Position numbers and translations under genes: made by a program
The notes under the pieces: model-generated
What the model was told of the DNA's origin: nothing
Seen by the model: only the letters and a program-made list of their open reading frames with translations
Database searches by the model: none
Source of the DNA: Moraxellaceae bacterium
GTDB taxonomy: Bacteria; Pseudomonadota; Gammaproteobacteria; Pseudomonadales; Moraxellaceae
NCBI GenBank assembly: GCA_030684415.1
Contig: JAUXNL010000293.1
Location: forward strand, 1-21,556
Reading direction: 5' to 3'
DNA: 21,556 nucleotides
Shown: positions 8,041-15,301 of the stretch, piece after piece
How the letters are laid out: each line of letters begins with the position of its first letter
Numbering within the stretch: the first letter of the stretch is position 1

Positions 8041-8409
8041 ATGGCCCGCGTCCTCATCGTTGACGACTCCCCCACGGACAAGCTCGCGATTTACAGCATG
8101 CTCAAGAAATACGGCCACAACTTCCTCTTTGCCGAAGATGGCCTGACCGCCATCGCCACCGCCAAAGAGAAGCAGCCGGACATCATCCTCATGGACGTGG
8201 TCATGCCCGACGTGAACGGCTATCAGGCCACACGCAAGCTGGCCCAGGATAAAGACACCGCACACATTCCCGTGGTGATGATCAGCAGCAAGACCCAGGA
8301 AAGCGACCGCTACTGGGGCATGCGCCAGGGCGCCAAGGCCTATGTGTGCAAGCCGGCGCAAGAGGCTGAGCTGGCCGCCGTCATCAACCAGTTCGCGCTC
8401 ACGCACTGA
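8041..8409 (+). CDS. PilH-like single-domain response regulator
   Basis: A 122-residue stand-alone receiver domain. Acidic residues D8 and D9 bind Mg, D52 in LMDVVMPD is the phospho-acceptor, S82/S83 occupy the switch position, and K104 is the conserved lysine (VCKPAQE). The stretch YWGMRQGAKAYVCKP and the overall spacing closely resemble PilH of the Pseudomonas Pil-Chp twitching system. No output domain is present, so it would act by protein contact or as a phosphate sink for a histidine kinase encoded elsewhere. No pil or chp neighbours are in the window, so a stand-alone CheY-like regulator is the alternative. It is followed by an intrinsic terminator, so it is probably the last or only gene of its transcript. 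Confidence 0.88.
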   Translation: MARVLIVDDSPTDKLAIYSMLKKYGHNFLFAEDGLTAIATAKEKQPDIILMDVVMPDVNGYQATRKLAQDKDTAHIPVVMISSKTQESDRYWGMRQGAKAYVCKPAQEAELAAVINQFALTH

Positions 8410-8428
8410 GCCACTTCCCTCCTTACTG

Positions 8429-8453
8429 AAAAGCCGGCCTTGCGCCGGCTTTT
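8429..8453 (+). terminator. intrinsic terminator after the PilH-like gene
   Basis: AAAAGCCGGC (8429-8438), loop CTTGC, GCCGGCTTTT (8444-8453): a 10-bp GC-rich stem followed by a T-rich tail (TTTTGTTT), 19 bases after the stop. The flanking A and T runs make it potentially bidirectional. The rest of the 336-bp stretch 8410-8745 holds only the palindrome at 8572 and the next gene's leader. Confidence 0.85.
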
Positions 8454-8571
8454 GTTTATCTCCGTCCCGCGCCGGCTCCACTCGCCCATCACCTCACGGA
8501 ACAAAAATCAGACGGGTGGCTCCGCCCACAGACGGGGCTCCAGAAGCTATCCACTTGAATCAACAAGAAAT

Positions 8572-8589
8572 CGTGACCGAAAAGTCACG
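8572..8589 (+). promoter_or_regulatory. candidate operator palindrome upstream of the secreted hydrolase
   Basis: CGTGAC, six bases (CGAAAA), then GTCACG: a perfect 6-bp dyad about 157 bp before the hydrolase start. It has the size of a dimeric repressor site, but no cognate regulator is in the window. Confidence 0.3.
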
Positions 8590-8745
8590 TCAGCTGTCAT
8601 GCGCCGTCAAGGTCGGTTGTCTGCTCAGGTCATGTCGTGCATAACGCCATCTGCCTAGCATCTTCTACGTCGCGAATCAGGGAGCGCCCGGGACCGGGCC
8701 ACTTTTCTGTTGTCGATTCGCCGGATAAAACAAGGAGATCACGAC

Positions 8746-9618
8746 ATGAAAAACCGCTTTCTTGCACTTTCCTTCGCGGCCGCCATTTTCAGCCAGAGCA
8801 GCCAAGCCGCCGACATCACCGTCTACCAAGACGGCCAAGGCCGGGTGCTGAACACGCAAACCACCGTCGCCGGTACCTCATGGAATGCCGACTGGTACCT
8901 GCCCAACGGCACCCCCATAGGCCTGATGACGGTGCAGCACGGCTTCAGCCGTGGCTGCGGCAACCTGCGCAACGTCAGCCTCAACCTGATGCATCGCGGC
9001 ATCATGGTAATGTGTCTGAATGCACCGATGTCCGGCGGTAATCCCGCTCTGGGTCAGGCGCTGGGCGATGCACTGGCTGACGGCACGCTGGCGGTGCCGG
9101 AGGGACGGCCGCTGCCGTCACGCTTTGTCGTGGGCGGGCACTCGGCCGGAGGGCACTTTGCCAGCGTGGTCGGCAAGCGTCTGGCGGACCGTGGCGTGCC
9201 GGGCTTCCGGGGCGCCGTGCTGTTTGATCCGGTGGCCGCGAGTGGCTTCACCGACAATCTGCTGGCGATTGCGGGGGGCGGAACGCGAGGCGTGTTTGCC
9301 ATCACCTCGCGCAGCAATCTCTGCAACCAGTTCAACAATGCGCATGGCGCGCTGAAAACCATCAGCAATCCGTTTGTTGGGGTGCAGATGACGAACAAAA
9401 GCACACATGTCGATGTCGAAGGCTACAACACCGACTTCATCGGCCATGCGGCCTGCCTGCAGACGCATCCGACGGGCATGAACGTGCAAATCGTGCAGGA
9501 CATGTCGGGAGTATGGGCCGCCGATTTGTTCAATGGCACACGCAATCCGGACCATTATCCGGGGGGCAGCTATCTGAGCAACCACCAGCGGTGGGGCAAC
9601 CTGAAGCCGATCAAATAA
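8746..9618 (+). CDS. secreted alpha/beta hydrolase (serine esterase/lipase-like)
   Basis: A 290-residue protein with a clear Sec signal (1-22, cleavage near SSQAADI). The mature part has an alpha/beta-hydrolase fold: VQHGFSRGCGN near residue 64 as oxyanion-hole region, the nucleophile elbow GGHSAGG with Ser133, an acid candidate D161 in VLFDPVAASG, and His221 in STHVDVEG as the likely catalytic histidine. This layout resembles secreted esterases, cutinase-like or dienelactone-hydrolase-like enzymes; the substrate cannot be told. Several cysteines (71, 90, 193, 237) could form disulfides after export. AAGGAG eight bases before ATG 8746 fixes the start. It is a single gene, convergent with the DUF4403 gene and separated from it by a REP pair. 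Confidence 0.85.
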   Translation: MKNRFLALSFAAAIFSQSSQAADITVYQDGQGRVLNTQTTVAGTSWNADWYLPNGTPIGLMTVQHGFSRGCGNLRNVSLNLMHRGIMVMCLNAPMSGGNPALGQALGDALADGTLAVPEGRPLPSRFVVGGHSAGGHFASVVGKRLADRGVPGFRGAVLFDPVAASGFTDNLLAIAGGGTRGVFAITSRSNLCNQFNNAHGALKTISNPFVGVQMTNKSTHVDVEGYNTDFIGHAACLQTHPTGMNVQIVQDMSGVWAADLFNGTRNPDHYPGGSYLSNHQRWGNLKPIK

Positions 9619-9672
9619 GTGCGTCAGGCGTGCGGCAGCGACTAGTCTGCCGCATGCAAACAGACCGCATCC

Positions 9673-9768
9673 TGTGGGAGCGGCTTTAGCCGCGAAGATA
9701 AGAGAGCCGTTTTATTACAGAAGAGCCGTTTTATTTGCGGCTTTTTCGCGGCTAAAGCCGCTCCTACA
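9673..9768. repeat. inverted REP pair (REPIN/BIME-like)
   Basis: Two 24-bp REP units face each other: 9673-9696 (TGTGGGAGCGGCTTTAGCCG, then CGAA) and 9745-9768, whose reverse complement differs at one position (TGTAGGAG). Each unit contains the self-complementary GCGGCTTTAGCCGC. The spacer carries AGAGCCGTTTTATT twice (9703-9716 and 9722-9735). The pair lies between two convergent genes. Such elements in Pseudomonas and Xanthomonas are spread by RAYT (TnpA-REP) transposases, none of which is in this window. Confidence 0.85.
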
Positions 9769-9819
9769 AAAAACTCTCATCTCACAGGCGACTCTTCATC
9801 AAAAATTTCATTAGTGGGC

Positions 9820-11313
9820 CTATTTGTTGTTGCCCAGCTCCAGTGCCAGCTTGCCGTCCACCAGCACCTGCGCTTCCAGCCGTTCCTGCGTGAAGTACAA
9901 GCCTTGCGGGCGCACACGCTCGATGCCGCCGCGCAGTAGCAGCCCCTGCCCGAGGTCTTGGCGGAAATCACGGAAATCCTTCAGCGCATCCGCAAGATCC
10001 GCATCGAAACGGAAGCGCGCCTGCTGTTGCAGCGCCTCGCGGAAAGCAGACCCGAGCAGCCAGTTGGCCGACTTCGCCAGAAAGTCCCGGGTCCCCAGCG
10101 AGTATTCGAGTTGCTCGAAACGGATTTCGTTTTTCTCGACATCAAACACCGGCTTGCCGAGCACAAAAATCTCTGCCTTGACCGGCTGCGAGAGCAGCAG
10201 GCCAATCACGGCTTTGTCCTGATAACCGTAAAGGCGCAGATCATCAATCTGCACCGTGCGGCTGCCGGCCTTGAACGGCTTGCCGGCAAGCTGGCGGTTC
10301 ATCAGTGCCGCCGCATCGACAAGGGCGATGTCGCCCTTGAGCGCCAGATGCATGCCTTCCGCCGGCACGCTGCGCTCCAGCTTGGGCACCGGCGGCACCT
10401 TGACCTGCGGCTTAGGCCCCGACACCAGTACCGGCCGCGCCTGCACCGACAAACCGGTACTCACATAACGACCATTGCCGGTGGGCGGCACCAGCGCCAC
10501 GCGCTCGGGCTGCGGCAGCAGCCACACGCCGGGCTGCACTTCGCGTGGGGCATTCAGTTCGGGCCAGACCTTGGCCAGCGCCGTGCGCAAGCTGAGCTGC
10601 CGGTAGCCTGCCTGCATGGCTTCTTCGATGGCGGCGCGCACTTTTTCACGTACCGCCGGCATGTCGATCAAAGCCTCTACGTTGAGCTGGAAGGCCGTGA
10701 TGTTGCAGGGCCGCAGCCACTTCAGGCTCCACGGCTTGGGGGTGATCACCAGGTCGTTGTCGGCACTCCAGCCCAGTGTGCCGGCAAAGCCCAGCTCCAC
10801 TCGCGGCATGGGCTCGTTCACACCACAACTGGCCACGCCGAATTGCGCCAGCCGTGACTTGAAGCGCGAATTCACTGCAAACTCGACCTGCACCGTGCCC
10901 GCAAAATCGCTGCCCTGCATACGCAGGCCAAGATCCCGCACATACACCTGATAGGTAATCACCGTTTCCATGGGCGCGGTGTAATCCACCGCGACGGCAC
11001 CAGCGGCTTTTTTGGCCAGGCAATCGAGCACCGTGATGTTGCAACTGCCGGGCTCGGTCTTGCTGCCACCGGGATTGAACTGCACGCGCAACACCTGGGT
11101 TTCGGTGCCGCCCACCACCGGGCTAGGCAGCAGTTTGAGCACCTGGGTGCGCACCTGCTCCAGATCGGCCAGCACCGGCACACTGATCAGCGAGGGCGGC
11201 AGTTGCGGCGGCACCGAGGGCTGCGGCGCATTGGGCGGGGCCTTGGGCACGGATGCACAGGCCGCCAGCAGCAGAAAAGCTGGCACCAGCGCCGCACGTA
11301 ACAGAAAAAGCAT
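9820..11313 (-). CDS. DUF4403 family lipoprotein
   Basis: A 497-residue protein with a lipoprotein signal peptide ending LAAC (C19), followed by a proline-rich linker (KAPPNAPQPSVPPQLPP). The body has the features I associate with DUF4403: ISVPVLADLEQVRTQV, a middle section with PWSLKWLRPCNITAFQLNVEALIDMPAVREKV, and a second half that repeats a similar beta-rich module (LKGDIALVDAAALMNRQLAGKPFKAGSRTVQIDDLRLYG; FEQLEYSLGTRDFLAKSANWL). It is predicted to sit in a membrane on the periplasmic side; the hydrophobic beta modules recall lipid-binding tubular (SMP/BPI-like) proteins, which is inference. The start 11313 has GGGAAG upstream; the longer frame to 11478 lacks an N-terminal signal. It is divergent from the beta-CASP gene. 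Confidence 0.78.
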   Translation of the reverse strand: MLFLLRAALVPAFLLLAACASVPKAPPNAPQPSVPPQLPPSLISVPVLADLEQVRTQVLKLLPSPVVGGTETQVLRVQFNPGGSKTEPGSCNITVLDCLAKKAAGAVAVDYTAPMETVITYQVYVRDLGLRMQGSDFAGTVQVEFAVNSRFKSRLAQFGVASCGVNEPMPRVELGFAGTLGWSADNDLVITPKPWSLKWLRPCNITAFQLNVEALIDMPAVREKVRAAIEEAMQAGYRQLSLRTALAKVWPELNAPREVQPGVWLLPQPERVALVPPTGNGRYVSTGLSVQARPVLVSGPKPQVKVPPVPKLERSVPAEGMHLALKGDIALVDAAALMNRQLAGKPFKAGSRTVQIDDLRLYGYQDKAVIGLLLSQPVKAEIFVLGKPVFDVEKNEIRFEQLEYSLGTRDFLAKSANWLLGSAFREALQQQARFRFDADLADALKDFRDFRQDLGQGLLLRGGIERVRPQGLYFTQERLEAQVLVDGKLALELGNNK

Positions 11314-11360
11314 GAGAGAGACTTCCCGATGGAGGCTGCCACGGCAGCTTTGACGTCCAT

Positions 11361-11395
11361 GCCGGGCCGGGCTGACCTGCATCAGTCGGCCCGGC
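11361..11395. repeat. inverted repeat in the divergent intergenic region
   Basis: GCCGGGCC (11361-11368) and GGCCCGGC (11388-11395) form an 8-bp stem around a 19-nt centre. It lies 48 bp upstream of the DUF4403 start, beside a TATTAT box at 11409-11414 that could be a -10 element. It may be an operator or a 5' leader hairpin. Confidence 0.4.
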
Positions 11396-11553
11396 AGCAA
11401 TAACGGACTATTATCCGGAAAACGCATGACAGGCGCCACGCAGGCGCGCCTACTGAGCGTGGGCATGTTCAGAGACACCCCGGCCGTTCAGAGGCTCTCG
11501 GGGAAAATTGAGGGGGCGACACACGCTCCCCACGAAAAACCACAGGACACCGC

Positions 11554-12909
11554 ATGAAAATCCGCTTTCTGGGTGCCGCTGGCACCGTCACCGGCTCGCG
11601 CTACCTGCTCAGCCATGACAACACGAACCTGCTGATCGACTGCGGGCTGTTCCAAGGGGTCAAAAATGTCCGCCAGCGCAACTGGCAGGCGTTTCCGTTT
11701 CCCGCCGGCAACATCCAGGCCGTGGTTCTCACGCATGCGCACCTGGACCACTCCGGCTATCTGCCCCGCCTGCTGCGCGAAGGCTTTCGTGGCCAGGTGC
11801 ATGCCACCCGCGCCACGCGCGAACTGGCCAGCATCCTGCTCGCCGATAGCGCCCATCTGCAGGAAGAAGATGCGCGCCGGGCCAACCGCTACGGTTACAG
11901 CAAACACGAGCCGGCCGAGCCGCTTTACACCAGCGAAGACGCCGAACACGCGATGAAAATTTTCGTGACGCATGACTATCACGAGACGTTCAACGTCGGT
12001 CCTTTTCGAATCAGTTTCAGCCGCGCCGGCCACATTCTCGGCTCGGCCTGCGTGCGCGTGGAATGCGCCGGCAAGAGCATCACCTTCAGCGGCGACGTGG
12101 GCCGGCCGGATGATCCCGTGATGAAAGCCCCGGACGATCTGGCCGCCACCGATTTTCTGGTGGTCGAGTCCACCTATGGCGATCGCACACACCCGGCCGA
12201 CGATGTCATGGAAGTGATGGCCGGCATCGTCAACGACACGGTGAGCAATGGCGGCACCGTGCTCATTCCTGCCTTTGCCGTAGGGCGCACCCAGGTACTG
12301 ATGCACCTGCTCACCGAGCTCATGGAGCAGAACCGCATTCCGTCGCTGCCGATTTACCTCGACAGCCCCATGGCCATCGACGTGACGGATGTCTTCCGCC
12401 ACCACCGGGCCGAGCACCGGCTGAGCCCGACGCAATGCGAAGCCATGCAGGCGCGCGTGATTTATACCGCCACGGTGGAGCAATCGCAGGCACTGTCGGC
12501 CAATCCGCACCCGAAAATCATCATTGCCGGCGCCGGCATGCTTACTGGCGGCCGCATCCTTCACCACTTGATGAGCTTTGGCGACAACCACCGCCATACC
12601 ATCGTGATTGCCGGCTATCAGGCCGGTGGCACACGTGGCGACGCTCTGCTGCGCGGCACCCGCAGTCTGCGCATTTATGGGCAGGAGGTGCCGATTGCTT
12701 GCCGTGTCGCACAGATCAACGAGTTGTCGGCTCACGCCGATGCGCAAGAGATGCAGGACTGGCTCGACCAGATGCCGGGCGCCCCACGCCACGTGTTTGT
12801 CACCCATGGCGAACCGGTGGCAGCCGATACGTTGCGCCAGAAGCTGGGCCGCCATTTCGGCTGGAAAATCGACGTACCCGAACAAGGCGACAGCTTCGGT
12901 CTCGACTAG
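11554..12909 (+). CDS. beta-CASP metallo-beta-lactamase RNase (YSH1/CPSF type)
   Basis: A 451-residue cytoplasmic protein. The metallo-beta-lactamase motif HAHLDHSG (H61, H63, D65, H66) is followed by H160 (RAGHILGSA) and D181 (FSGDVG), which complete a two-zinc site. The beta-CASP part shows VESTYGDRTH (motif A), SAHAD at 392-396 and VFVTHGEP with H418 (motif C). Proteins of this type are related to the eukaryotic cleavage factor CPSF73 and act as endo- or exoribonucleases in RNA processing; the exact RNA substrate in gammaproteobacteria is not established. AGGA seven bases before the ATG supports the start. It is divergent from the DUF4403 gene with a 240-bp shared upstream region, and no terminator hairpin is evident after it. 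Confidence 0.92.
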   Translation: MKIRFLGAAGTVTGSRYLLSHDNTNLLIDCGLFQGVKNVRQRNWQAFPFPAGNIQAVVLTHAHLDHSGYLPRLLREGFRGQVHATRATRELASILLADSAHLQEEDARRANRYGYSKHEPAEPLYTSEDAEHAMKIFVTHDYHETFNVGPFRISFSRAGHILGSACVRVECAGKSITFSGDVGRPDDPVMKAPDDLAATDFLVVESTYGDRTHPADDVMEVMAGIVNDTVSNGGTVLIPAFAVGRTQVLMHLLTELMEQNRIPSLPIYLDSPMAIDVTDVFRHHRAEHRLSPTQCEAMQARVIYTATVEQSQALSANPHPKIIIAGAGMLTGGRILHHLMSFGDNHRHTIVIAGYQAGGTRGDALLRGTRSLRIYGQEVPIACRVAQINELSAHADAQEMQDWLDQMPGAPRHVFVTHGEPVAADTLRQKLGRHFGWKIDVPEQGDSFGLD

Positions 12910-12958
12910 CGCACGGCCTGCACATGGCCACAAAGGCCTCAATGACGCTGTCCGGCCC

Positions 12959-13006
12959 TGAGCGTGGTGCTGAGTGTGGTGCTGAGTGTGGTGCTGAGCG
13001 TGGCGC
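12959..13006 (+). repeat. four tandem 12-bp repeats
   Basis: The units are TGAGCGTGGTGC, TGAGTGTGGTGC, TGAGTGTGGTGC and TGAGCGTGGCGC, joined head to tail, starting 49 bases after the RNase gene. The unit is a multiple of three and open in several frames, but no start or ribosome site suggests translation. The rest of 12910-13466 holds the element at 13112 and the conserved block at 13293. Confidence 0.8.
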
Positions 13007-13111
13007 TGCCCGCTGATGTAGCTGCTGCCCTCCGCCCTGCCAACACAGGTGCAGGTTGCTCCCTTCGCGAGAGCAGCCCTGAAAAATCTGATGATTCTGC
13101 GCCTCATCTGG

Positions 13112-13272
13112 CAGCTTGCTGAAAAACGCCCATCCTGGGCTTTTTCAGCCCACGATTCCGGCACCTGTCCTGAATCGCTGCCCACTGAATCAATCACGCA
13201 AGGGTGATTGATTCGCGTTCCAGCCACCGCTGCCCGGGAAGCCGCTGGTTGAAAAGCATTTTCAGCAAGCTG
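13112..13272 (+). mobile_element. MITE-like non-coding element, copy A
   Basis: A segment of 161 bp whose ends are CAGCTTGCTGAAAA and its exact inverse TTTTCAGCAAGCTG. It aligns along its length with copy B at 14615-14784. Landmarks shared in the same order are the hairpin TGGGCT-TTTTC-AGCCCA, the string GAATCGCT, the dyad GAATCAATCAC/GTGATTGATTC (perfect 11 bp here), and a final GAAAAGCATTTTCAGCAAG. It contains no gene. The structure fits a miniature inverted-repeat element moved by a transposase encoded elsewhere; a structured regulatory or terminator repeat is the alternative. Confidence 0.65.
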
Positions 13273-13292
13273 AAGCGCCCGGCACACCCCGT

Positions 13293-13337
13293 CGCCGACC
13301 ACTTGCCTAGCCCGGACGGCGGCCGGCTGTTAGCGTT
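13293..13337 (+). promoter_or_regulatory. upstream block shared by both diguanylate cyclase genes (copy 1)
   Basis: Three boxes, CGCCGACC, CTAGCCCG and GCTGTTAGCGTT, occur here and at 15178-15222 with identical spacing (6 and 11 bases between boxes), while the bases between them differ. The block ends 129 bases before the first cyclase start. Conservation of boxes with fixed spacing suggests a promoter or activator site kept after gene duplication. Confidence 0.5.
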
Positions 13338-13466
13338 GGCCACTGGCAGCAAACGGCCGTCAGCACGCCAGTTGACGGCAAAGCGCCCACAGCGGCGAAC
13401 CCACCAATCCGACTTGCCAGGACGGCCAGCCCCACAACGGGGCAACCAGAAAAAGAAAACCGAATC

Positions 13467-14618
13467 ATGACGTGGCTCCAGCAATTGCGCACACGCGGTA
13501 ACCCCATTGACTGGCATGCAACCGACCGGGCCATCTTCGTTGTCGGTATCAACATCGTTCTCTTCATTTTTTTCGCGCTGATTTCGCTGACCGCCCTTCT
13601 GGTTCCCGCCATGCGCGACGCCTCCAACCCCGCCGCCCTGAAATTTTCGCTGCTGTTCTCGCTGGGCACCGTACTGTTCTGGTCCGCCTATTGCGCGCTG
13701 CTGGTGCGGGTGCGGCAACGTCAGCCTGATGCACAGTGGCCGAGTGCGCTGCTGATTTACCTGATCGGCCAGCCACTGATGGTCATGGCCACACTGAACG
13801 GCATGCATGCGATTGTCACCGGGCTGATGCTGGCCTCGCTGCCGGTAATCGGCTTCATCCTGTTCAACAAGCGGCATGTGATGGCGGCGGTCAGCCTGAT
13901 CTGGCTGGAGATCGTCGTGCTCTCTGTGGCGGTCAACATGGGCTATCTGCCGGACGCGCCGCTCTATGTCAAAAACGATTACAGCGACAGTTATTCGCTG
14001 ATGTGGTTGGTGGTGCAGGTACTGATCGGCGTGCCCACCATTGCGGTGGTCATGCTGATCGTCAACAGCCTGATCAACGGCCTGCTCTCGCGCGAAGAAA
14101 AAATCCTGGAACTCTCGCGCCGCGACGGTCTGACCGGCGTGTGGAACCGGCGCTACCTGAACGAACTGATGACCCACGATTTTGCGGTGGCGCGCCGCAG
14201 CCAGACGCCGCTGGCCGTGCTCATGATCGACCTCGACCACTTCAAGCACATCAACGATGCCCACGGCCATCAGGCCGGCGACCTGGTGCTGAAGGCGGCC
14301 GCACGCACGCTGCAAGACGGCTTGCGCGAAATTGACCATATCGGCCGTTATGGCGGCGAAGAGTTTCTGGTGCTGCTACCGTTCTGCGATGCCGACACCG
14401 CCATGATCATTGCCGAGCGTTGCCGCCGCGCCATCGCCAACCTCAAGGCAGAGCACAACGGCCAGATAGTGCCCGTCACCACCAGCATCGGCGTCAGTGC
14501 CATGGCGGCAAGCGCGCCAGTCGCCAGTATCGATGCACTCTCAGCCGCCGCCGACAAAGCGCTCTACGAAGCCAAAAGCGCAGGCCGTAACCGGATTGTC
14601 TTTGGCACCGCCCACTAG
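13467..14618 (+). CDS. membrane diguanylate cyclase 1 (six-helix sensor + GGDEF)
   Basis: A 383-residue protein. Six predicted membrane helices (about 22-46, 60-82, 94-112, 115-133, 138-158, 177-200) form an unclassified MASE-like sensor, followed by a GGDEF domain from about residue 212. The active motif is GGEEF at 296-300, with DLDHFKHINDAHGHQAGD before it. An inhibitory I-site RxxD (REID, 287-290) lies exactly five residues upstream of GGEEF, so product inhibition by c-di-GMP is expected. It makes c-di-GMP at the inner membrane. No strong ribosome site precedes the ATG. The stop codon TAG lies inside the terminal repeat of the downstream element. The next cyclase gene is a paralogue. Confidence 0.92.
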   Translation: MTWLQQLRTRGNPIDWHATDRAIFVVGINIVLFIFFALISLTALLVPAMRDASNPAALKFSLLFSLGTVLFWSAYCALLVRVRQRQPDAQWPSALLIYLIGQPLMVMATLNGMHAIVTGLMLASLPVIGFILFNKRHVMAAVSLIWLEIVVLSVAVNMGYLPDAPLYVKNDYSDSYSLMWLVVQVLIGVPTIAVVMLIVNSLINGLLSREEKILELSRRDGLTGVWNRRYLNELMTHDFAVARRSQTPLAVLMIDLDHFKHINDAHGHQAGDLVLKAAARTLQDGLREIDHIGRYGGEEFLVLLPFCDADTAMIIAERCRRAIANLKAEHNGQIVPVTTSIGVSAMAASAPVASIDALSAAADKALYEAKSAGRNRIVFGTAH

Positions 14619-14784
14619 CCGCTTGCTGAAAAACACCCGTCCCGGGCTTTTTCAGCCCGCAATGTAGGCGCAGGTCCGGAATCGCTCCACGCTGAATCCA
14701 TCACTCAACCGTGATTGACTCGCGACCCGGCCGTCCTTGGCCGGGAAACAGCTTGCTGAAAAGCATTTTTCAGCAAGCGGCTAG
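14615..14784 (+). mobile_element. MITE-like non-coding element, copy B
   Basis: A segment of 170 bp bounded by CTAGCCGCTTGCTGAAAAA (14615-14633) and its exact inverse (14766-14784), a 19-bp terminal inverted repeat; CTAG may be part of the repeat or a palindromic 4-bp target duplication. The right end is itself a 12-bp hairpin: GCTTGCTGAAAA (14751-14762), GCAT, TTTTCAGCAAGC. Inside are CGGGCT-TTTTC-AGCCCG and CCCGGCC/GGCCGGG hairpins. It is the same orientation as copy A. The end hairpin with flanking A and T runs may also terminate transcription of the first cyclase gene. Confidence 0.7.
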
Positions 14785-15177
14785 AACACCTCTGAATCAG
14801 TCCGTTGGCCCGAAGCCTGTCCCACCGGAATTCCGTTGGTGACGAAAGGGCCCCCTCGCTCATACCCAGCACATCGCTCAGGGACACCTGAGTCATTCGA
14901 CGCGCTCAAGGGCCACGCGGCCATTCAGGGCGCCCCCTTCTTCGAGGGACTGAGCCCGAGTGGGCTGGAGTCTTTCCGAGGCGCCCTCACGCGCCACAGA
15001 GTCACGGTGTCTACATGGACGGGCATACAGACAGGCATACAGACGAGCAGACGTGAACACCGCGACACTCACCCGCTGACGAGCAGGCTGGCCTGCCTGA
15101 CATGACGGCCCCGGCCCTTGTGGCAGGCGCTGCATGCCGCGCAAATGACCTGTTTCGCACAACGCCTGACCGCTCGG
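14785..15177. other. non-coding stretch between element B and the second cyclase promoter block
   Basis: No supported gene on either strand; open frames here lack ribosome sites and recognisable protein patterns. Visible details are a short direct repeat GGCATACAGAC (two copies, 12-bp period, near 15025-15047) and a small hairpin AGCCC-GAGT-GGGCT near 14953. It could be decayed coding sequence, but no family is recognisable. Confidence 0.5.
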
Positions 15178-15222
15178 CGCCGACCGCCTGACTAGCCCGA
15201 CCTCCTCGCCGCTGTTAGCGTT
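15178..15222 (+). promoter_or_regulatory. upstream block shared by both diguanylate cyclase genes (copy 2)
   Basis: CGCCGACC, CTAGCCCG and GCTGTTAGCGTT as in copy 1, with the same 6- and 11-base gaps; 34 of 45 bases match, and the boxes match completely. It ends 79 bases before the second cyclase start. A TATAAA at 15261-15266 could be a -10 element between block and gene. Confidence 0.5.
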
Positions 15223-15301
15223 AAAGGTGGCATCCGCCTGTGCTGCGCATGGCCGCCCCCTATAAAAAAAGTCTCCGGCACACCCGGAAAACGCTGCGCT
15301 C

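Noticed and set aside
12959..13006. CRISPR-like array
   Set aside because: The units are 12 bp and directly joined, with no spacers.
11488..13302. 604-codon open frame on the minus strand
   Set aside because: It lies antisense to the beta-CASP RNase, whose metal-binding motifs are complete. High GC keeps the opposite frame open; the translation is His- and Gly-rich without any family pattern.
13194..14339. 381-codon open frame on the minus strand
   Set aside because: Antisense to cyclase 1; the translation is rich in His and Gln, as expected from a membrane-protein gene read backwards.
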